Assembly: GCF_034424545.1 (NCBI RefSeq) | Contig: NZ_CP139970.1 | Location: forward strand, 3,720,001-3,784,000 | Direction of reading: 5' to 3' | Source: Trinickia caryophylli | Lineage (GTDB): Bacteria > Pseudomonadota > Gammaproteobacteria > Burkholderiales > Burkholderiaceae | DNA: 64,000 bases | Shown: piece after piece, positions 41,657 through 52,704 of the stretch | Layout of the letters: each line of letters opens with the position of its first letter | Position numbering within the stretch: the stretch's first letter is position 1 | Notes under the pieces: generated by a model | What the model was told of the DNA's origin: nothing | The model's input: the letters and a program-made list of their open reading frames with translations, nothing else | The model's database searches: none | Program-made: the position numbers and the translations under genes

Positions 41657-44553
41657 GGGCCGCCGTGTCCGGCCCTGCCGCGCGCGGGCGTCGTGTCCGC
41701 GGGTTGATCGCGGCGCTTGCCATGCTGGTCTCGGGCGCTTGCGCACTTTTCTCCGGCTGCACCCGCACGGCGCAAGATGCGGAACCTCCGCACATCGCCT
41801 GGAATCTGCGCTTGCCGCTTTCGGCGCAAGACCGTGCCTACCTTCAATCGCTTCCGGTGCTGCGTATCGGCGTCGATCCGCAATGGGCGCCCATGGCATT
41901 CGTCAACGCGTCGGGGCAGATCGACGGCATCTCGGGTGACTACCTCGACTTCATCAGCGATAGTCTGGGCGTTCGCTTCCGGATCGTTCCCGCGAGCTCA
42001 TGGGCGCAAACCGTTCAACTGGCCAATAGCGGCGCGGTCGATTTCGTCGTCGCGGCAACGCGGCTCGACGGGCTCGACGCCGGTTTCGAGTTTTCGGCCC
42101 CTTACGTCCGTTACCCGCTTGTCATCGTGACCCGCGAGACCGCGCCGTTCATCGCGGGCGCCGACGATATTTCCGGCTCGGAGATCGCGGTCGTCAAGGA
42201 TTCCGACGTCTTGCGCATCGGTCTGCTCGGGTTGCAGAACACGCGCAAACTTCTGGTCGGATCGGCCGAGGAAGGGCTCGATGCGGTCGCGAGCGGCAGG
42301 GCGTTCGCGTATATCGGCAATCTCGGCGTCGTGGACAAGCTCGTCCGGCAAAAGTACGCTGGCGTCTTGCGCATTGCCGCGCCGGCGGGGCGTACGCAGG
42401 AGCTTTCATTCGCGGTCGCGCCGCGCTATGCGCGGCTCGTGCCGCTCCTCGATCGCGTGCTCGCGGCGATTCCGGAGCGCGAGCGAGATCATATTCAGAA
42501 CAGCTGGCTTTCCACGCGCTTCACGTTTGGCGTGCCCGCCCGCACATTGTGGATCGTGCTGGCGCCGCTTGCGGTCGTGACGATCGTCTTTCTCGGCGTG
42601 CTGTTCGTGTACATGATGCGCTTGCGCGTCGAAGTGCGGCAGCGGGGCGAAACCGAACGGCAACTGGCGGAGCTCACGCAAGGCTTGCCCGCCGTCGTGT
42701 TTCAGCTGCGGCTCACGGGCGGCGCGCACCGCGGCTTTTCGCTCGTCTTCGTGAACCGGCGTGCTTACGACTGGCTGCCTCCTCGTCAGCAGGGGCATGC
42801 GCAGGTGCTCGAAACGTTCGCGGCGTGCCTCGACGCGCCCGCCCGCTTCGGTCTCGAGCGCCGTTTCGTGCGCTCGGCGCGCTCGCTCGAGCGCGTAAGC
42901 GCCGAGCGGGCGCTCGCGTTCGCGGACGGCCGCCGTGCGTGGATCCGCCTCGAGGCGGCGCCGCGGCGGCTCGACAGCGGCGACGTGGTCTGGAGCGGCT
43001 ACATTCACGACATCACCGACGCCAAGCAGACCCAAATGGCGCTTGTGGACGCCAAGCATGACGCGGAGGAGGCTTCGCGTGCGCGCGATACGTTCCTCGC
43101 GACGGTCAGCCACGAGATCCGCACGCCGATTGCCGGGCTCGTGAGCATCCTCCAACTGCTCGATCATGGACGGCTCGCGCGTGACGACCAGCATCTGCTC
43201 GACATGGCCCGCAACGCGGCCGAGATCCTGCTGCGTATCCTCAACGACATCCTCGACTTCGCCAAGAGCGAGAACGGGGAACTTGCGCTCGAGCGCGAAG
43301 CGATGTGCGTGGCCGACATTGTCGAGCGCACCGCCGGCATCGTCGCGCCGGAAATGGAGCACAAGGGCCTGCATTTCATCGTCACTGTCTCGCCCGATCT
43401 CGCCGCGAGCCATATCGGCGACGCGCAGCGGCTCGGCCAGGTGCTGCTGAATCTGCTCGGCAACGCATCGAAGTTCACCGACTACGGAACGGTCTCATTG
43501 TCGGTGACGGCGATATCGCGCGATGTCGATGAAGAGCGGCTGCTGATTCGCGTTGCCGATACGGGAATCGGCATCGCGAAAGAGGATCAGGCGCGGCTCT
43601 TTTCGCCGTTCGCGCAGGCGCGTAATACGGCCGCAGGGCGGTATCGGGGCACGGGCCTCGGGCTTGCCATCTGCAAGCGGCTGATCGAGTCGATGGGCGG
43701 CACGATTTCGCTCGAGAGCGAGCCGGGCCACGGCACGACGATCTCGATCGAACTGCCGTTGCCGGTCGACCGTAGCCGGCCGCGCGTCCGGGGGCAGGCG
43801 GCTGCGCTGCCGCGGCAGCCCGCCGCCGCAGGGGAGACGGTCAAGCCGCGCATCCTCGTCGTCGAGGACGAGCAGATCAACCGCGAAGTGCTGAGGCGAC
43901 AGCTCGCGGCAGTCGATATCGACGATTGCGATTGCGCCGCGAATGGCGTGGAGGCGCTCAAGGCGCTCGAGTCGCGCGATTATGCGATGGTCATCACGGA
44001 CTGTGCGATGCCCGTCATGGACGGCCTTGCCTTGATCGAGCACATCCGTGCCCGCGAACGCGATCTCGGCCGCTCCGGGCGGATCGCCGTCGTTGCGTTG
44101 ACGGCCAATGCGATGCCGCAGCAGCGGGAGGCATGCCTGGCCGCCGGTGCGGATGAAGTGCTCGTCAAGCCGGTTGACCTCGACCAGTTGCGCGGGCTGC
44201 TCGACCGCTATGACGTGGCGACGCCGGCCGCGCACACCCTCGATCCGGCTGGCCTGCCGCCCGAACGGCAAAGCGACTTGTGGGAGCAGCTTCGGCGCAC
44301 GCTGGCGAGCGAGCTGTCGGTGCTGCTTTCGCTATCGCTCGAGCGCGACGGCGAGCGCGCCCGCGATATCGCGCATCGGATCGTGGGCGCGGCGGCGTGG
44401 TTCCAACTCGAGGAGGTGGCTCAGGCGGGCAGGCGGCTCGAACAGGCGCTCGAGCGAGACGAGGCGTCGCCTGCCGACCTGCTCGCGCTGCAGGGTGCCA
44501 TTGCGCGCGTGGCGACGGCCGGGGTGGCGCCGGCCGCGCGCAGCCTGCCGTGA
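41653..44553 (+). CDS. Unorthodox BvgS/EvgS-like sensor kinase
   Basis: 966 residues. Signal region with a cysteine (ALFSGC) that could be a lipobox; one periplasmic binding-type sensor domain (about 70-295); a membrane helix near 305-330; a PAS-like segment (345-465); dimerisation domain with H487 (VSHEIRTPIAG); ATPase (NLLGNASKFTD, GTGLGLAICK); receiver with D783 (TDCAMPVMDG); and a fused phosphotransfer domain with H908 (IAHRIVGAAAWF). The relay H-D-H passes to the regulator directly upstream. Unlike the relay at 18442, all modules are in one chain. Confidence 0.93.
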   Translation: MRAAVSGPAARGRRVRGLIAALAMLVSGACALFSGCTRTAQDAEPPHIAWNLRLPLSAQDRAYLQSLPVLRIGVDPQWAPMAFVNASGQIDGISGDYLDFISDSLGVRFRIVPASSWAQTVQLANSGAVDFVVAATRLDGLDAGFEFSAPYVRYPLVIVTRETAPFIAGADDISGSEIAVVKDSDVLRIGLLGLQNTRKLLVGSAEEGLDAVASGRAFAYIGNLGVVDKLVRQKYAGVLRIAAPAGRTQELSFAVAPRYARLVPLLDRVLAAIPERERDHIQNSWLSTRFTFGVPARTLWIVLAPLAVVTIVFLGVLFVYMMRLRVEVRQRGETERQLAELTQGLPAVVFQLRLTGGAHRGFSLVFVNRRAYDWLPPRQQGHAQVLETFAACLDAPARFGLERRFVRSARSLERVSAERALAFADGRRAWIRLEAAPRRLDSGDVVWSGYIHDITDAKQTQMALVDAKHDAEEASRARDTFLATVSHEIRTPIAGLVSILQLLDHGRLARDDQHLLDMARNAAEILLRILNDILDFAKSENGELALEREAMCVADIVERTAGIVAPEMEHKGLHFIVTVSPDLAASHIGDAQRLGQVLLNLLGNASKFTDYGTVSLSVTAISRDVDEERLLIRVADTGIGIAKEDQARLFSPFAQARNTAAGRYRGTGLGLAICKRLIESMGGTISLESEPGHGTTISIELPLPVDRSRPRVRGQAAALPRQPAAAGETVKPRILVVEDEQINREVLRRQLAAVDIDDCDCAANGVEALKALESRDYAMVITDCAMPVMDGLALIEHIRARERDLGRSGRIAVVALTANAMPQQREACLAAGADEVLVKPVDLDQLRGLLDRYDVATPAAHTLDPAGLPPERQSDLWEQLRRTLASELSVLLSLSLERDGERARDIAHRIVGAAAWFQLEEVAQAGRRLEQALERDEASPADLLALQGAIARVATAGVAPAARSLP

Positions 44554-44565
44554 GCGCACGCGCGT

Positions 44566-46152
44566 TCAGCGGCTGGCGGTGAACTCGAGCGCGTTCGTCA
44601 AGTCGCCCATTGGCGCCTGCCCGTGCGCGACGAGCGCGTCATTGCGGATCTTGAGCCCGGGCAGTTCTTCGAGGCCGAAGCGGTGCGTAATGAAGCGCAG
44701 AATCGACGTGGTGTCGTACTGCGTGTGATCGACATAGCCCTTTTTCGCGAACGGCGAGACGATGATGGCGGGGATGCGCGTGCCCGGTCCGAACCGGTCG
44801 CCCTTGGGCGGCGCGACATGATCCCAGAAGCCGCCGTTCTCGTCGTAGGTGACGATCACAACCATGTGCCGCCATTGCGGGCTCTTTTGCAGATGCTCGA
44901 CGACATCGGCAACATGGCGATCGCCCGATTCGACGTCGGTATAGCCGGGGTGCTCGTTCAGATTGCCCTGCGGTTTATAGAATGCGACTTGCGGCAGTTC
45001 GCCCTTGTCGATCGCCTCGATGAACTTCGCGCCGTTCACCCCGCCATCGAGCAGGTGCCGCGCGCGGTTGTCCGTGCCCGGAGCCATATCGGCGAAGTAA
45101 TTGAACGGCTGGTGGTGCGGCTGGAAGTTGGGCGCGGAGCGGTCGGGCCCGTAGATGACGGCCTTGCGGTTCGTCGCTTCGAGTGCCGTATTCCACGCTC
45201 CACCGTACCAGGCCCAGGTCACGCCGGCTGCATTGAGCATGTCGCCGATGTGACGTTGCGTTTGTGGCGGCAGCGTCGTCGGCGTGGCCGGATCAGCGAA
45301 ACGGGGATCGCCGCCAGCCGCCGGCGCGTTGCCGCTCGGCTGGTAGGCCGGCTGCATCGTATTGACCGCGTAGAAATCGGGCGTCAGGTTGCTCGAATTG
45401 ACGAACTTCGGCGGGCCATCGAGCGCCGAGCGCGGCGAGTTGGCTGCTACTTTCAGCGTGACGCCGTCGGCCTCGACGGCAGAGACCAGGCCGGCCGCCG
45501 GGCTTTTGTCTGCGTTCGGATAAACGGGCGTGCAGGCGCAGGCGAGCCATTGATGGTTCAGAAATGAGCCGCCGAATGCGCCCATGAAAAAGTTGTCGGC
45601 CAGCGTATAGCGTTGCGCGATATTCCAGAGCGGCAGCGTCGACGTATCGGCCGCGTAGTGGCCCATCGTCAGCGCGCCCGAATCGGCCCAGGCAACGAAC
45701 CGGTCGTTTCTGCCGCCGTCGATTTGCATCTGATTCTCGTAGAAGCGATGCCAGAGATCGCGCGTCGCAACCCGGCGCGACGTGTTGAATCCTTGCGGGT
45801 CGTCGATGGCGAAGGGCGTGTTCGGCAGGTTCGTCGTCATCGCCTGTGTGACGGCCGGCGTCACGCCGCGTTGCGTGAGCCCGTTCCAGACAGGTGGTAA
45901 CACCGGCAACGGCGTGCCGTCGCGATCGAGCTGCCGCGCGCCTTGCGGCGTGACGCTGCGCACGCCGTTGGCGCCGGGGAAATGACCGTACAGATTATCG
46001 AAGCTGCGGTTCTCGGCATAGATGACGACGATGTTCTGCACGGCCGAGAGGTCGGTGCCGCCGTGCACGGGGTTCTGCGTGCATCCGCCCAATGCGATGG
46101 CGGTTGCGAGCGCCGAGGGCAGGACAAAGCGTCGTTTCGTCTTGATCGACAT
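44566..46152 (-). CDS. AcpA-type acid phosphatase / phospholipase C-like protein
   Basis: 528 residues of the phosphoesterase family (PF04185-like). Lipoprotein-type signal ending LGGC; metal-site motifs NIVVIYAENRSFDNLYGHFP and VVIVTYDENGGFWDHVAPPK; GPGTRIPAIIVSPFAKKGYV. These secreted enzymes hydrolyse phosphate monoesters or phospholipids. AGGAG precedes the ATG at 46152. Divergent from the cytochrome c peroxidase gene. Confidence 0.88.
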   Translation of the reverse strand: MSIKTKRRFVLPSALATAIALGGCTQNPVHGGTDLSAVQNIVVIYAENRSFDNLYGHFPGANGVRSVTPQGARQLDRDGTPLPVLPPVWNGLTQRGVTPAVTQAMTTNLPNTPFAIDDPQGFNTSRRVATRDLWHRFYENQMQIDGGRNDRFVAWADSGALTMGHYAADTSTLPLWNIAQRYTLADNFFMGAFGGSFLNHQWLACACTPVYPNADKSPAAGLVSAVEADGVTLKVAANSPRSALDGPPKFVNSSNLTPDFYAVNTMQPAYQPSGNAPAAGGDPRFADPATPTTLPPQTQRHIGDMLNAAGVTWAWYGGAWNTALEATNRKAVIYGPDRSAPNFQPHHQPFNYFADMAPGTDNRARHLLDGGVNGAKFIEAIDKGELPQVAFYKPQGNLNEHPGYTDVESGDRHVADVVEHLQKSPQWRHMVVIVTYDENGGFWDHVAPPKGDRFGPGTRIPAIIVSPFAKKGYVDHTQYDTTSILRFITHRFGLEELPGLKIRNDALVAHGQAPMGDLTNALEFTASR

Positions 46153-46264
46153 TGTATGTTCTCCTGATTGCCGCTTGTGCTCGGTATACTGCGTCGCGCA
46201 AATGCGCTGCAGTTTAGCGCCCTTCGATGTCCTTATGCTGACACCAAAAATAGGAGGGGCCGAC

Positions 46265-47638
46265 GTGATCCGCATCGCGAGCAGGGCTGCCAGGGCTGCC
46301 GGAGCTACCGCGGCGGCCGGCGGGCTGCGTCGATGGGCGTCCCGTATGCCGATCGTACAGGCCGCGGCCATCGTGGCGTTCGTGACCATGGGTTGTGCGC
46401 CGTCGGTTGCGCAGGCGCCGCGAAGCGGGGCCGGCGGCGTGGTTCGCGCCGCAGCCGTGCGCGCCGCCTCCGAGGCCGGCAGCGATGCCGTGCCGATGAC
46501 GCGTGCCGAGGTTTTCGCGGCCGTTCAGGCAAAAGGCGAGCTCGGCGAAAAGCTCTTTTCCGAGCGGGCGTTATCGGGCTCGGGAAAGCTGGCCTGCGCG
46601 TCGTGCCACAGCCCCGCGCATGCGTTCGGCCCGCCCAATGCGCTGGCCGTGCAGCTCGGCGGCAGCGACCTGCGCCGGCCCGGCTATCGCGCGGTGCCAT
46701 CGCTGATGTACCTGCAGTCGGTGCCCGCGTTCACCGAGCACTTCCACGATTCCGACGACGAAGGCGACGAAAGCGTCGATGCCGGCCCAACCGGCGGTCT
46801 CACCTGGGACGGGCGTGTTGACGCGCGCAGTGCGCAGGCGGCCATTCCGCTCACTTCCTCGTTCGAGATGGATAGCACACCTGCGCGTGTTGCCGCGGCT
46901 GTGAGGGCGGCGCCCTATGCCGACGCGTTTCGCGCGGCGTTCGGCGCGCGCGTGCTCGATGACGATCAGGCTGCGTTTCGCGCGGTAGGCGAAGCGCTGT
47001 CGATCTATGAGGAGCGTCCGTCGCTCTTCGCACCATTCTCCAGCAAGTACGACGCCTATCTCGCTGGCCGGGCGAAGCTGACCGACGCAGAGTTGCGCGG
47101 CCTTCGGCTTTTCGAAGACGAGCGCAAGGGCAACTGCGCGAGCTGCCATCCGAGCGCGCCGGCGAAAGACGGCTCGCCGCCGCTTTTCACCGATTTCGGC
47201 CTGATTGCGCTTGGGGTGCCGCGCAATCGCGCGCTGCCGGCCAATCGCGATCCGAAATTTTACGACCTCGGCGCGTGCGGACCTTGGCGAACCGATCTCG
47301 CGGGCCGCGACGAGTTCTGCGGGCTGTTTCGCACCCCGACATTGCGTAACGTCGCCACGCGTAAAACGTTCTTTCACAATGGCGCCTTCCACTCGCTCGA
47401 AGATGTTCTCCATTTCTATGTGGAACGCGATACCCATCCCAAACGTTTTTATTCGGTTGTCGCGGGCCGCGTGGCGAAATTCGACGATCTTCCAAAGCGT
47501 TATTGGGGTAACGTCAACATCGAACCGCCGTTCGATCGACACCCCGGAGACGAACCGGCACTCGACGAGCGCGAAATCCGCGACGTCGTCGCATTCCTGC
47601 GCACGCTCGACGACGGCTATGGAAAAGCCCGGCAATAA
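46265..47638 (+). CDS. Di-haem cytochrome c peroxidase family protein
   Basis: 457 residues. Signal-type hydrophobic segment (AAAIVAFVTMGC), two haem-binding CxxCH motifs (LACASCHSPAHAFG and GNCASCHPSAPA), and RTPTLRNVATRKTFFHNGAF, which is a MauG/CcpA family signature. It would reduce hydrogen peroxide or oxidise a partner protein in the periplasm. GTG start chosen from AGGAGG seven bases upstream. Divergent from the phosphatase. Confidence 0.88.
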   Translation: MIRIASRAARAAGATAAAGGLRRWASRMPIVQAAAIVAFVTMGCAPSVAQAPRSGAGGVVRAAAVRAASEAGSDAVPMTRAEVFAAVQAKGELGEKLFSERALSGSGKLACASCHSPAHAFGPPNALAVQLGGSDLRRPGYRAVPSLMYLQSVPAFTEHFHDSDDEGDESVDAGPTGGLTWDGRVDARSAQAAIPLTSSFEMDSTPARVAAAVRAAPYADAFRAAFGARVLDDDQAAFRAVGEALSIYEERPSLFAPFSSKYDAYLAGRAKLTDAELRGLRLFEDERKGNCASCHPSAPAKDGSPPLFTDFGLIALGVPRNRALPANRDPKFYDLGACGPWRTDLAGRDEFCGLFRTPTLRNVATRKTFFHNGAFHSLEDVLHFYVERDTHPKRFYSVVAGRVAKFDDLPKRYWGNVNIEPPFDRHPGDEPALDEREIRDVVAFLRTLDDGYGKARQ

Positions 47639-47779
47639 CCGCAACGAATTTATCGGCGCGGCCGAACGTTTTTGGAAAAAGGCGGATTATGAATTATTGT
47701 TAAATGCATCGAGTGTGTCTTGAGTTGGCGTTCGGCGTGACATAGTATCCGTCGTACTTGATTTCGCGGCGAGGCGCTC

Positions 47780-48508
47780 ATGAACAAACGGCTGGCGGCA
47801 GAGGCACTCGGCACTTTCTGGCTTGTCTTTGGCGGGTGCGGAAGCGCGGTATTCGCGGCTGCTTTTCCCCAACTCGGCATCGGGTTTGCCGGTGTCGCAC
47901 TGGCTTTCGGCTTGACCGTGCTCACCATGGCATTTGCCGTTGGCCACATTTCGGGCGGGCACTTCAACCCGGCGGTGACCGTGGGGCTTTTCGTCGGCGG
48001 GCGTTTCAGCGGGCGCGACGTCGTTCCGTATATCGTCGCGCAGGTGGTCGGCGGGGTGGCCGCGGGCGCGGTGCTCTATGCGATCGCGAGCGGCAAGCCC
48101 GGCTTCGATGCGGCGGCGAGCGGCTTTGCGTCCAACGGCTACGGCGAGCATTCGCCGGGCGGCTATTCGCTGCAGGCAGCCATGATCGCGGAATTCGTGC
48201 TGACGGCGTTTTTCCTGATCGTCATTCACGGCGCGACGGATCGCCGCGCGCCGGCGGGATTCGCCCCCATCGCCATCGGGCTGGCGCTGACGCTGATTCA
48301 TCTGGTCTGCATCCCGGTGACCAACACATCGGTCAATCCGGCGCGCAGCACCGGCGTGGCGCTGTTCCAGGGCGGCTGGGCGCTGCAACAGTTGTGGATG
48401 TTCTGGGTCGTCCCGCTCGTTGGCGGGGCGTTTGGCGGCATCGTCTATCGGTGGCTGCTCGAGGCGCCGAGCCCGGCAGTGACGGCCGGCCGCCCGGCCG
48501 CGACGTGA
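47780..48508 (+). CDS. aqpZ: Aquaporin Z
   Basis: 242 residues, six membrane helices. Both NPA boxes are present ([11 protein letters not shown] and [12 protein letters not shown]), and the water-channel selectivity context [10 protein letters not shown] matches AqpZ. The start [20 protein letters not shown] is the family N-terminus. Monocistronic by spacing. Confidence 0.95.
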   Translation: MNKRLAAEALGTFWLVFGGCGSAVFAAAFPQLGIGFAGVALAFGLTVLTMAFAVGHISGGHFNPAVTVGLFVGGRFSGRDVVPYIVAQVVGGVAAGAVLYAIASGKPGFDAAASGFASNGYGEHSPGGYSLQAAMIAEFVLTAFFLIVIHGATDRRAPAGFAPIAIGLALTLIHLVCIPVTNTSVNPARSTGVALFQGGWALQQLWMFWVVPLVGGAFGGIVYRWLLEAPSPAVTAGRPAAT

Positions 48509-48549
48509 ACTGATACTGATTTCGAGTTTCGGGGAGTCCTGACGGAGAG

Positions 48550-48999
48550 ATGGCAGAGCGAACCGTTTCGTGTGGCGTGATCCTGCTCGATCGGCGAGGG
48601 CGGCTGTTCCTTGCCCACGCCACCGCAACGACGCACTGGGATATCCCGAAGGGGCTGGGGGAAGCGGAAGAAGCGCCGATCGATACGGCGTTGCGCGAAT
48701 TGCGCGAGGAGACCTCCATTGTGCTGGCGCCCGAGCGTCTTACGGACCTCGGGCGCTTTGCCTATCGGCGTGACAAGGATCTGCACCTGTTCGCCGCGCG
48801 CATGGCCGACGACGAAGTCGATTCAGCTAACTGCGTGTGTACGTCGATGTTCCCGAGCCGCCAGGACGGCCGCATGATTCCCGAGATGGACGCTTTCCTT
48901 TGGGTCGATCCGGAGGAGGTGCCGCGTTACGCGAGCCGCAGTCTCACCCGCCTTTTCGATACAGCGCTTTCGCTCGCCGAGTTGCATCGCTCGCTTTAG
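48550..48999 (+). CDS. NUDIX hydrolase
   Basis: 149 residues. Nudix box GLGEAEEAPIDTALRELREE with the expected G-x5-E-x7-RE-x2-EE pattern, then TSI. The early VSCGVILLDRRGRLFLAHAT strand is typical. The substrate may be a nucleoside diphosphate derivative or dinucleoside polyphosphate. About 40 bp after aqpZ on the same strand. Confidence 0.88.
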   Translation: MAERTVSCGVILLDRRGRLFLAHATATTHWDIPKGLGEAEEAPIDTALRELREETSIVLAPERLTDLGRFAYRRDKDLHLFAARMADDEVDSANCVCTSMFPSRQDGRMIPEMDAFLWVDPEEVPRYASRSLTRLFDTALSLAELHRSL

Positions 49000-49083
49000 C
49001 CGTCCGGGCCGGGCGGCTAAAGCAGCGCAGGCAGCGTTCATCGTCGGCGGATGAAGGCTGCCCCATCCGGGCAGCGGCGGCGC

Positions 49084-50799
<1,716 letters not shown>

Positions 50800-51075
50800 G
50801 CGAAGTGTCGGAAATCGGCTAAAGAGCGCGGGCATACCTGCGCGAATCGGATCATTTTACCTGAGCGGGCTTTACCGAGGCGCCCCGCGGCGCGCGTGCC
50901 CGTCGAGCGTTGCCCAATTGCGACGCGCGTTGCGCGTCTGTTAAGACCGTAACAGCCGGTAAAACGGTTTGCCGCGCGGCAGATGGCACGCGTACGATTC
51001 GAGCCGCACAGGAAGGCCGGCGCGCGTGCGCCGGCCGCAATCATTTCGTTCGTTTCGCGTTCCAGGTCATAAGCC

Positions 51076-51282
51076 ATGAAAACATCGACCCTTGCCAAGT
51101 TCGCGCTTGCGGCAGCCATTCTTTCGAGCCTCACTGCCTGCGATTCGATGACGCGCACCCAGAAGCATGCCGCGATCGGTGCGGGCGCCGGCGGCGCGCT
51201 CGGCTATCTGGTCACGGGCGGCCCGATCGGCACGGTGGCGGGCGCCGCCGCGGGCGGCCTCATCGGCGCCGGTGTGAAATGA
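51076..51282 (+). CDS. Glycine-zipper lipoprotein
   Basis: 68 residues. Signal peptide with lipobox LTAC, then a glycine-zipper 2TM motif (AAIGAGAGGALGYLVTGGPI). Similar to OsmB/SlyB-type small outer-membrane lipoproteins of Burkholderiaceae. Role probably envelope stability. Confidence 0.85.
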   Translation: MKTSTLAKFALAAAILSSLTACDSMTRTQKHAAIGAGAGGALGYLVTGGPIGTVAGAAAGGLIGAGVK

Positions 51283-51321
51283 CGTGACGGCGTAATGAGG
51301 TAACGCCTGAGCGAGTGCCGC

Positions 51322-51990
51322 TCAGGGCTGAACGATCGAGACGGCGAAGCCGTCCCAGCCTTTACTGCCGACCGTTTGTACCGCCGTGCTCGTGAGGCGC
51401 GGATGGGCGCCGGCCAATTCGTAGTAGCGGCGTACGCCCTGGACATCGGCATCGTTGGAGTGGGCGTCGACGACGCGCCCGCCGCGCACGACGTTGTCGC
51501 AAACGATGACCGTGCCGGGCCGCGCAAGCGCGAGCGCGCCGTCCAGGTACTGCGGGAAGTACTCCTTTTTCGCGTCGAGAAAGACGAAGTCGAACGGCGC
51601 CGCGCCTTCGCGAGCCAGCTCGCGAAGCGTTTGCACGGCATCGCCCAGGCGTACCGTTACCTGTTGCGCGAGCCCCGCGCGTGCGATGTTTTCGCGTGCG
51701 ACGTTCGCGTAGTCGGGGTTGATTTCGAGTGTTGTCAGCGAGCCGTCCGGCGGCAGCGCGCGGGCGAGCCAGATCGTGCTGTAGCCGCCGAGCGTCCCGA
51801 CTTCGAGGATGCGCCGCGCGCCCTGGATGCGCGCGAGCAGATTCAGCAGCTTGCCTTGATTGGGCGCCACGTTGATCGCGGGCAGACCCGCGCGCGCACT
51901 CGCCTCGAGCGCGGCATCGAGGGCCGCGTCGCGGGGCACGAATGCATCGCAGATGAATGAGTCCACGACGCTCCATTGTTCGGTGCTCAT
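51322..51990 (-). CDS. SAM-dependent O-methyltransferase
   Basis: 222 residues, methyltransferase family 3 (catechol/caffeoyl-CoA type). SAM site ILEVGTLGGYSTIWLARALP, acidic loop LTTLEINPDYANVARENI, and metal/substrate region FDFVFLDAKKEYFPQYLDGA. Small-molecule substrate not predictable. Confidence 0.9.
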   Translation of the reverse strand: MSTEQWSVVDSFICDAFVPRDAALDAALEASARAGLPAINVAPNQGKLLNLLARIQGARRILEVGTLGGYSTIWLARALPPDGSLTTLEINPDYANVARENIARAGLAQQVTVRLGDAVQTLRELAREGAAPFDFVFLDAKKEYFPQYLDGALALARPGTVIVCDNVVRGGRVVDAHSNDADVQGVRRYYELAGAHPRLTSTAVQTVGSKGWDGFAVSIVQP

Positions 51991-52110
51991 CGTTCAAGCT
52001 CCTTGTCCGGGGATCGGCGCTTATACTACGCGGCTGTGCGCCCGCGGCGCCGCGAACCCCGCAATTGTCCGCTCGATCGGGCGAATCGAACTTCTGCCTC
52101 TTCATCCGCC

Positions 52111-52674
52111 ATGCAACCGAAACGTGTCCTCGTTCTCCCCGGTTATGCCAATTCAGGCCCGGGCCACTGGCAAACGCGCTGGGAAGCGCTCGATCGCGCG
52201 TACTCGCGCGTAGCGATGCCCGATTGGGATCATCCCGTTTGCGAAGCGTGGTGTGACGCGCTCGAACGGGCGATTGCGGCGGAGCAGGAGCGTGGCAGCG
52301 CCCCGGTATTGCTGGCCGCGCACAGCCTCGGCTGCCTCACGGCCGCCGCGTGGGCCGCGCGCCGCGCCAGCCCGGCGACGCTCGCCGCCGTGGCCGGTGC
52401 GCTGCTCGTGGCCGTGCCCGATCCGAAGGGCCCCGAGTTTCCGGCCGATGCGCGCGGCTACGAGCCGGTGAGCGAGGTGCCGCTGCCGTTTCCGACGGTC
52501 GTCGTCGCGAGTAGCGACGACCCGTACGGCAGCCTCGCCTTCGCCGAGCGCTGTGCGAACGCCTGGGGCAGCCGCCTCGTCGAACTGGGGCCACGCGGCC
52601 ATATCAACGCCGACAGCCGCCTGGGCGACTGGGAAGAGGGCCGGCGCTGGCTCGCCGCGCTCGCTGCTGAATAG
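52111..52674 (+). CDS. RBBP9/YdeN-family serine hydrolase
   Basis: 187 residues. VLVLPGYANSGPGHWQTRWE at the N-terminus and the nucleophile elbow AAHSLGCLTAA (GHSLG-like, A in first place), with later D (ASSDDPYGS) and H (GPRGHINADS) of the triad. Small alpha/beta hydrolase of unknown substrate. ATG at 52111. Confidence 0.88.
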   Translation: MQPKRVLVLPGYANSGPGHWQTRWEALDRAYSRVAMPDWDHPVCEAWCDALERAIAAEQERGSAPVLLAAHSLGCLTAAAWAARRASPATLAAVAGALLVAVPDPKGPEFPADARGYEPVSEVPLPFPTVVVASSDDPYGSLAFAERCANAWGSRLVELGPRGHINADSRLGDWEEGRRWLAALAAE

Positions 52675-52704
52675 TGGCGGCAGCGGCGGCACCGGCTCGG
52701 CGCG

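Noticed and set aside
46022..46264. N-terminal extension of the cytochrome c peroxidase
   Set aside because: It would overlap the divergent phosphatase gene; the GTG at 46265 has a good ribosome site and leads into a signal segment.
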